Source: Christiangramia salexigens
GTDB lineage: Bacteria; Bacteroidota; Bacteroidia; Flavobacteriales; Flavobacteriaceae
DNA length: 64,000 nucleotides
Reading direction: 5' to 3'
Assembly (NCBI RefSeq): GCF_001889005.1
Contig: NZ_CP018153.1
Location: 840,501-904,500, forward strand
The notes below the pieces were generated by a model, which was given only the letters and a program-made list of their open reading frames with translations, ran no database searches and had not been told where the DNA came from. The number at the start of each line of letters is the position of its first letter. Within the stretch, counting starts at the first letter, position 1. A program made the translations under genes and the position numbers. Positions 59,141-64,000 of this stretch are shown here, one piece after another.

Positions 59141-61382
59141 AATCTTTTTGATTTAGTTCTTTAATTTTCTTCTCTAATTTTTCTGAAATATCCATCAGCC
59201 ACTCTAGTTGTCCCGTGATCAAATGCGCTTCCTGTAATTTAAGACGCATGCTCTTTTCTATTTGATCCTGCCCCGCCTCTATCTGCAAGTCTCTCTCCCT
59301 TGCTAGTTCATCAAATTTTCTGTGCAGGGTTTCCCCGGCCTCCTTTATGTTTATAGTATCTTTTTTCAATTCTTTATGTTCCAGAATTCTTAGGGCATTT
59401 TCCAGATTATTCCTTATAGATCTGGTATGCAATTCAAAATCTGCAGAAGCTTTTGTTGTGGGATGCGTTCTAATATAGCTCCCGAGTGAGGCTAATGCCG
59501 ATAGAAATGTCTGGTTTAAGCCTACGATGTTATAGACCAAACTTAAGTACATTTGTTTTGATTTAGGTTCCTGAGCCATTCTTTGAAAGGACCCGCTTAA
59601 ATTTCCCATTTCCATAAAGGCTTTCTTCCTGGCCAATTTGTAGCTGGCAGGTATTTCCTTCTTATCATGATAATATTTATCGATCTCAGAAAGATATTCC
59701 AGGTTGGAATTAATCGAGGAAAATATAGTGGCATTAATACTGGTAAACTCCCATTTTGGCCATAATATAACATTACCCAAAGCTGCCAAACCAGCCCCTA
59801 TAAGAGTATCTATCACTCTGTATTGTATTACATTAAGAACTTCCGGCTGAAGCAATGCATAAATAAAAATAATACTTAGTGTAATGAAAATTGCGGCTGT
59901 GGTATAATTCCTTTGTATTAGTGAAAAAGCAAGAGTTAGGGATAATAAACCTAAAACCGCGTAAACCATAGGGTTCTGAGTTAGCATTACTATTCCTATG
60001 GCGATTGCTCCACCGATCAATGTTCCCGTAATCCGTTTTTTAGTGCGTTCTTTTGTAAGTCCGTAATTGGGTCGCATGATCACTACTATCGTAAGAAGGA
60101 TCCAGTAGGAATTCTGTACAGAAAAGTATTCTCCAATGAAGTAACCCGCCACGACTACCAGAGCAAGTCTCAGAGCATGCCTAAAAATGGCTGAGTTAAA
60201 ATTAAAATTTGTTTCCAAGGTTTTAAAGCTGTACTCCTGTGGTGTAAGGAATTTTCGTAGATCCTTATTTTTGTAAAAGATCTTTCGCTTCTCCGCAATA
60301 TTCCTAAGAATACGGTCTATACTATTTATCTTTTGTGCCTGCTTTGTTTGATAGTCGAAGAAATTCCGAAGCAAAAGCATGGCCTCACGCTTCTTTGTAA
60401 CATCTATACTTTCCCTGAATTTCTTTAACGCCTCTCGGGTTTTTGCTAATTCATTAGGAATTGCATTATCCGGCAACCTCGAATTTCTATAGATCGACTG
60501 AGATATTCTGTCTAATTGAGCTGCCATCTGCAAGGAAAAGTTTGAAAAGGCTCTTAGCTGTTTCCAGTCGTCCTTTAGTATACTCTGCATGCGCTCATAA
60601 TCTATGGGATTAGCCATCGCAAATTCAAGAATATCCACAAGGTCTATAAAGATCAAAAGTCTTTTTCTTGTATAACCTGAACTTCCGGAATCCTTTCGGG
60701 AACTTATAAGGATCTCCCTTAAACTCTCATGATGTTCATTTAATTCATTCTGAAGAGTGAACAGCTCTTTTTGAATCTTTTCGGCATCAATATCAGTTTC
60801 AAGTAATTTCATCCGGGTTCTCAGATAATCAGCAGTGATCTCCATGGTTTCAGCCAGTAATTCTTCAGTAGGACGTTTCGGCTTCAGAAAATACCATAAT
60901 GTACTTAGCATTAAATACCATATACCGCCTCCTGCAATTAACAAAGCTTTTTGCCATATTTCGATACCAGAAGAAAGATTTGCAAAACTAAGCACTACAG
61001 CCAGCAATCCTGAAAAAGTGACCAGCGATGCTCTAAAACCATACACAGAAAGGTAGGAAACAGAGAACATCATGATCAAAAGCATTGGAATTACGGCCAT
61101 GGTATATGACGAGGAATATCCAGCGATCATGAAGGAAAGAGAACCCAAACCGGCCGCACTTAGTATACCAAGCACTTTATGTTTAAAGCTCCCGGTTACG
61201 TCACTTGGAGAAGACAACAAGCAACCCATTGCTATACTTATGCCAATTTCCAAGAAATCTAATCTGTAAAACAGAGATACAGGAACCAATATGGCAATGG
61301 TCAATACAATTGCCTTAGAAAAGTCTGTACTCCTCAGAAATTTAAACAGGTCTTCTTTATATGAGATCAGTTTTTGGGTCAA
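59133..61382 (-). CDS. FUSC-family (YccS-like) inner-membrane protein
   Basis: A 749-residue protein with two membrane clusters, about 25-165 and 395-540, and two large cytoplasmic helical regions, about 170-390 and 545-749. The order matches YccS/FUSC (fusaric acid resistance-like) proteins. The second cluster contains LRLALVVVAGYFIGEYFSVQNSYWILLTIVVIMRPNYGLTKERTKKRITGTLIGGAIAIG, the FUSC core. It probably exports aromatic acids or other weak acids, perhaps with an adaptor; no partner MFP gene is near. The DUF6155 gene follows with 8-nt overlap. Confidence 0.9.
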   Translation of the reverse strand: MTQKLISYKEDLFKFLRSTDFSKAIVLTIAILVPVSLFYRLDFLEIGISIAMGCLLSSPSDVTGSFKHKVLGILSAAGLGSLSFMIAGYSSSYTMAVIPMLLIMMFSVSYLSVYGFRASLVTFSGLLAVVLSFANLSSGIEIWQKALLIAGGGIWYLMLSTLWYFLKPKRPTEELLAETMEITADYLRTRMKLLETDIDAEKIQKELFTLQNELNEHHESLREILISSRKDSGSSGYTRKRLLIFIDLVDILEFAMANPIDYERMQSILKDDWKQLRAFSNFSLQMAAQLDRISQSIYRNSRLPDNAIPNELAKTREALKKFRESIDVTKKREAMLLLRNFFDYQTKQAQKINSIDRILRNIAEKRKIFYKNKDLRKFLTPQEYSFKTLETNFNFNSAIFRHALRLALVVVAGYFIGEYFSVQNSYWILLTIVVIMRPNYGLTKERTKKRITGTLIGGAIAIGIVMLTQNPMVYAVLGLLSLTLAFSLIQRNYTTAAIFITLSIIFIYALLQPEVLNVIQYRVIDTLIGAGLAALGNVILWPKWEFTSINATIFSSINSNLEYLSEIDKYYHDKKEIPASYKLARKKAFMEMGNLSGSFQRMAQEPKSKQMYLSLVYNIVGLNQTFLSALASLGSYIRTHPTTKASADFELHTRSIRNNLENALRILEHKELKKDTINIKEAGETLHRKFDELARERDLQIEAGQDQIEKSMRLKLQEAHLITGQLEWLMDISEKLEKKIKELNQKDYE

Positions 61383-61548
61383 GTAATTTTCTTTCTTTAG
61401 GTATTAAAAAATTAGAACTGCGTACTGCTATCCAAATATCAGGATTTAAGGAGAATTTGACAGCAGATCTTTTGGAAAATAGCTGTAATTATGGGCTATA
61501 ATTATTAAGCCGTAATAGAAATTAATGGAAAAGTAGCCGGCAACAAAC

Positions 61549-61583
61549 AAAAAGGGGTCCGTTTTTAAACGGACCCCTTTTCA
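61549..61583. terminator. Strong bidirectional terminator
   Basis: AAAGGGGTCCGTTT and AAACGGACCCCTTT form a 14-bp stem over a 2-nt loop, flanked by A and T runs. It ends the minus-strand SDR gene at 61602 and lies upstream of the FUSC gene. Confidence 0.92.
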
Positions 61584-61601
61584 TTATCTATATTAATGAT
61601 C

Positions 61602-62351
61602 CTATTGCTCCTGCTCGGTAGGCATTATATAAATATCGTTGATATTCGCCCGCTTTGGCTGAGCAAGTGTATAGTAAATTGATTCTGCAATGTCTTCAGC
61701 CTGTAATGGCGTCATTTCTTCAAAATTTGAAAGCAGACTTTCTTTAATTTCATCATCTGTGATAGACTGGGTTAATTCAGTTTCTACAAAACCAGGCTCT
61801 ATGGAAGTTACATTGATGTTGTACTTAGGAGCTAGTTCCTGTCTTAAGCCTTCAGAAAACATTTTCACAGCAGCCTTGGTAGCGCAATATACAGCACCTC
61901 CCGGATATATCTTTCTACCAGCACTGGACGAAATATTAATGATATTCCCGCTTTTTTGATCCATCATGGTAGGTAATACGGCGGCTACACCATTCATAAC
62001 ACCTTTTACATTTACATCTACCATTTTATCCCATTCTTCGGTATGAAGATTTTTCACATAAGAAAGTGGCATTAAGCCGGCATTATTAATAAGACCGTCT
62101 ACATTTTCAAATTCCTTTTTGGTCTTATCCACGAGGTTTTCAAGATCTTTTTTATTCGTAACATCACCGGGGACCACTAAAGCTTTACCTGCTTTTTGTT
62201 CATCTATCTTAGCTTTCAGTTCATTAAGTTTATCCTCTCTTCTAGCTGTTAATACTACATTAGCCCCTTCTTTAGATAGTTTAAGAGCTGTAGCTTCTCC
62301 AATCCCACTTGAAGCTCCGGTAATAATTATTGTTTTTCCTTCAATACTCAT
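61602..62351 (-). CDS. SDR-family NAD(P)-dependent oxidoreductase
   Basis: A 249-residue classical short-chain dehydrogenase. Cofactor loop TGASSGIG (11-18), NNAG at about 90, catalytic Ser in NISSSAG and the Tyr-x3-Lys pair in YCATKAAVKMF are all present. Arg residues after strand 2 (TARRED) favour NADPH. It resembles YdfG-like serine or 3-hydroxy acid dehydrogenases. No operon partner; a terminator follows. A second SDR gene lies upstream in the same orientation. Confidence 0.9.
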   Translation of the reverse strand: MSIEGKTIIITGASSGIGEATALKLSKEGANVVLTARREDKLNELKAKIDEQKAGKALVVPGDVTNKKDLENLVDKTKKEFENVDGLINNAGLMPLSYVKNLHTEEWDKMVDVNVKGVMNGVAAVLPTMMDQKSGNIINISSSAGRKIYPGGAVYCATKAAVKMFSEGLRQELAPKYNINVTSIEPGFVETELTQSITDDEIKESLLSNFEEMTPLQAEDIAESIYYTLAQPKRANINDIYIMPTEQEQ

Positions 62352-62479
62352 ATAATTTTTCTTTTTCGATTCATCTCAAAATACCAAGCATTACTTAGAA
62401 TCGCAGGAAATTTTAAGGCTTTAAAATGAATTTAACCCTGTATAGTTGAGCTTGTTAATTTTTTAATGAATGTTCTAAC

Positions 62480-62512
62480 AAAAAAAGCCGGATCGAGAGA
62501 TCCGGCTTTCTA
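62480..62512 (-). terminator. Intrinsic terminator of the second SDR gene
   Basis: AAAGCCGGATC (62484-62494) pairs with GATCCGGCTTT (62499-62509) around GAGA, with A and T runs outside. Confidence 0.9.
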
Positions 62513-62529
62513 TTAAAATATATATACGT

Positions 62530-63240
62530 TTACTTTTTTGGAGGCCTGGAAGGTCTTACTTCAATTTTTGAAGGAAGTGTTCTCGGATTCATTTTTAAAA
62601 GGTCCTCTACCAATTCCCCTATATCTTCACTCTGGATTTTCCATGCATCTTCTTCAGATGGTTCATGGTCGTTGAAATAAGTGGAAACAGAACCAGGCAT
62701 GATAGTACTTACTTTTACACCATGATCCCTTAGGTCCAGCATAACGGCCTGTGTAAATCCGGTAACTCCAAATTTACTTGCATTATAAGCAGCTCCTCCT
62801 GCAAAGAAATTAGTTCCTGCAAGACTTGAGATCGTGATTATATATCCTTCAGATTTTTTCAAGGCATCCACACCGGCTTTAATGCTATAAAAAACTCCGG
62901 ATAAATTGGTATCTATAGTATCCTTCCATTCCTGAATAGTAATATCTTCAACCGAACCAAAATTCCCAATTCCTGCATTGGCAATTAGCACATCCAGTCT
63001 CCCCCACTTATCCATCAATTTATCCACAGCGGTTTTCTGACTTTCATAGCTTCTCACATCGGCTTCTAAACCTATAATTTCTCCGTATTCAGATAATTTA
63101 TCTGCGGCTTTTTCTGCTGAAGTCAAAGACCGGCTGGTCACAGCAACTTTATATCCCATCTTTAGAAGAGATTTTGCCACACCATAACCAATACCTTTAC
63201 TTCCTCCCGTAACAAGGGCTGTTTTATTCATCTTACTCAT
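62530..63240 (-). CDS. SDR-family oxidoreductase (3-ketoacyl-ACP reductase-like)
   Basis: A 236-residue classical SDR. TGGSKGIG (12-19) is the cofactor loop; VLIANAGIG carries the NAG motif; the catalytic set is Ser in ITISSLAG and YNASK. It ends RTLPSKIEVRPSRPPKK, which lacks the usual IPVDGG ending of FabG, so it may not act on ACP substrates. An alternative start three codons in (MNKTALVTGG) is possible. Separate transcription unit from the SDR gene at 61602, with its own terminator. Confidence 0.9.
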   Translation of the reverse strand: MSKMNKTALVTGGSKGIGYGVAKSLLKMGYKVAVTSRSLTSAEKAADKLSEYGEIIGLEADVRSYESQKTAVDKLMDKWGRLDVLIANAGIGNFGSVEDITIQEWKDTIDTNLSGVFYSIKAGVDALKKSEGYIITISSLAGTNFFAGGAAYNASKFGVTGFTQAVMLDLRDHGVKVSTIMPGSVSTYFNDHEPSEEDAWKIQSEDIGELVEDLLKMNPRTLPSKIEVRPSRPPKK

Positions 63241-63376
63241 ATTTAATTTTTTTCAGTTTTAAAGCTAATAAAGAGGTTTATGCTCCTGAAATTAAAAGCT
63301 CTAAGATTGTGTTAATTTTAATGGTTAAATAGATTATAAAACATTTTAAATTTCTTTTATAGAATACTAAAAAAAC

Positions 63377-63384
63377 TAACTTTG
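63377..63384 (+). promoter_or_regulatory. -7 box upstream of the hypothetical gene at 63461
   Basis: TAACTTTG matches TANNTTTG exactly; TTTC is found 22 nt upstream. The start site would be about 63391, giving a leader of about 70 nt with a hairpin. Confidence 0.5.
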
Positions 63385-63414
63385 TCCTCGTAAATAAATC
63401 ATCTAATAAGACAA

Positions 63415-63438
63415 AGACGATAAGTCTAAAAATCGTCT
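63415..63438 (+). promoter_or_regulatory. Leader hairpin upstream of the 63461 gene
   Basis: AGACGAT (63415-63421) pairs with ATCGTCT (63432-63438) over a 10-nt loop. It lies 22 nt ahead of the TTG start. It could affect translation or stability of the transcript. Confidence 0.4.
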
Positions 63439-63460
63439 GTTCTAACTTAACTGGAATACA

Positions 63461-63862
63461 TTGGAAAATATAAAAGCTCAGAAGTTATTGAATAAGATCC
63501 AAAGAGATCTTATGCGAAATGGAATAATCATTAATACTCTTGTAGAGGATCTGAAAGAACTGAGAAAATTAGTTGTGGAGGAGAACATCCCGCTTCTTGC
63601 CAAGGTTCTTAGATTAACCTACGAGCATATTAGTGAACGTGATGCTTTTGAAATTGCCATTCCAGATGATGAGCCATTGGAGTTGGACGAAGAATCTGAT
63701 AACGATGAAGAAAATACAGTTTCTGAATCTGAAGAAATTACCGGACAGGAAAGTTTGGAGTACATGCTATCCTTGATGGCCGATCATTCTAATAAAGTGA
63801 ATGAAATAGAGCTTAGGGAATATGTAAAGGCTTTGAAAGAAGAAGCTAACGAAGATTACTAG
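63461..63862 (+). CDS. Hypothetical acidic protein
   Basis: A 133-residue protein with two helical parts and an acidic middle. Residues 1-65 (MENIKAQKLLNKIQRDLMRNGIIINTLVEDLKELRKLVVEE...HISERDAF) are helical and amphipathic. Residues 66-95 are a Glu/Asp-rich stretch (PDDEPLELDEESDNDEEN). The C-terminal helix follows (SLEYMLSLMADHSNKVNEIELREYVKAL). No membrane helix or signal. The start is TTG at 63461, with no nearby ATG. I do not recognise the family. It precedes another gene that runs off the window. Confidence 0.65.
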   Translation: MENIKAQKLLNKIQRDLMRNGIIINTLVEDLKELRKLVVEENIPLLAKVLRLTYEHISERDAFEIAIPDDEPLELDEESDNDEENTVSESEEITGQESLEYMLSLMADHSNKVNEIELREYVKALKEEANEDY

Positions 63863-63933
63863 ACATCGATTTTCTTCGTATACGCCACTGATACTTATAA
63901 GGATTTCGAAAGAATTGCTATAAAAAGACTTTA

Positions 63934-64000
63934 ATGAAAGAAAAAGCGAAATCTAAGAAGAAGTCGCGAATCCGATTATTACATCAATATTATAGTTATA
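63934..64000 (+). CDS. Partial CDS at the right edge
   Basis: ATG at 63934 opens a frame reading MKEKAKSKKKSRIRLLHQYYSY to the window end, 22 codons. The very basic N-terminus could be a cytoplasmic flank of a membrane segment, but the product cannot be named. It follows the hypothetical protein gene by 71 nt in the same orientation. Confidence 0.5.
   Translation, partial: MKEKAKSKKKSRIRLLHQYYSY

Noticed and set aside
1..64000. tRNA, rRNA, insertion sequence or prophage genes
   Set aside because: No cloverleaf with T-loop pattern, rRNA stretches, transposase motifs or phage structural genes were recognised while reading both strands; small or degenerate ones could be missed by eye.

Overview
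The window is about 64 kb of AT-rich chromosome from a member of the Bacteroidota, almost certainly a marine-type Flavobacteriaceae (Gramella/Christiangramia-like). Four things point there: a TamB gene followed by a TamA-like lipoprotein (TamL); a GreA/B factor beginning MSRGFVKEGDQEE; many secreted proteins and lipoproteins of Bacteroidota type; and several upstream regions carrying the Bacteroidota promoter pair TTTG / TANNTTTG instead of -35/-10 boxes. I saw no rRNA, tRNA, insertion sequence, prophage or CRISPR array. The content is mostly chromosomal housekeeping and stress genes, with a few unusual modules.

Layout. 1-3035: 3' end of a secondary fatty-acid or polyketide-type cluster (FabI/FabL-like reductase, FabZ-like dehydratase, ketosynthase, acyl carrier protein, phosphopantetheinyl transferase). 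3118-13235: a metallo-beta-lactamase-like protein without metal ligands, an Aquifex-type aconitase, a ribosome hibernation factor, a GIN-domain protein, an SRAP DNA-repair protein, an S9 peptidase and an AI-2E family permease. 13357-17414: a CDF transporter, four tandem near-identical cold-shock genes, a membrane fatty-acid desaturase and a second kind of cold-shock-domain protein, which together look like a cold-adaptation locus. 17719-24224: dodecin, Ca-type P-ATPase, universal stress protein, cupin, DUF2383 and DinB-like proteins. 24357-33544: upp, the tamB-tamL operon and an OmpA-type lipoprotein. 33616-44622: DoxX, GreA/B, an SLC13/RCK transporter, a glycosyltransferase, aspartate kinase with a divergent ACT-like partner, two tiny membrane proteins, a glutamate-receptor-like K+ channel, a Tat-secreted oxidoreductase, an FKBP isomerase and OsmC. 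44659-49422: an operon of N-formylglutamate amidohydrolase-like, GCS2-type ligase and RimK-type ATP-grasp genes, divergent from an M19 dipeptidase. 49423-58527: an SdiA-regulated-type propeller, a cluster of three micro-ORFs with its own terminator, PBP1, an SF2 helicase, a Crp/Fnr regulator, cysM-cysE and a Lys-rich microprotein. 58628-64000: a FUSC-family membrane protein, two SDR oxidoreductases, and two genes at the right edge, the second cut by the window end.

The most unusual items are: (i) three tandem micro-ORFs (33, 42 and 44 codons) at 50482-50898, each preceded by AATTCATC and followed by one terminator; (ii) the ATP-grasp/GCS2/amidohydrolase operon, a candidate amide-bond-forming pathway of unknown product; (iii) a 354-residue channel with a split ligand-binding domain and a TVGYGD filter; (iv) a cold-shock array whose middle copies are hybrids of the outer two, as unequal crossing-over would produce; (v) a 125-nt element at 56467-56591 able to fold into a closed three-way junction followed by a T run. 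All functions are inferred by reading translations; no database search was run.
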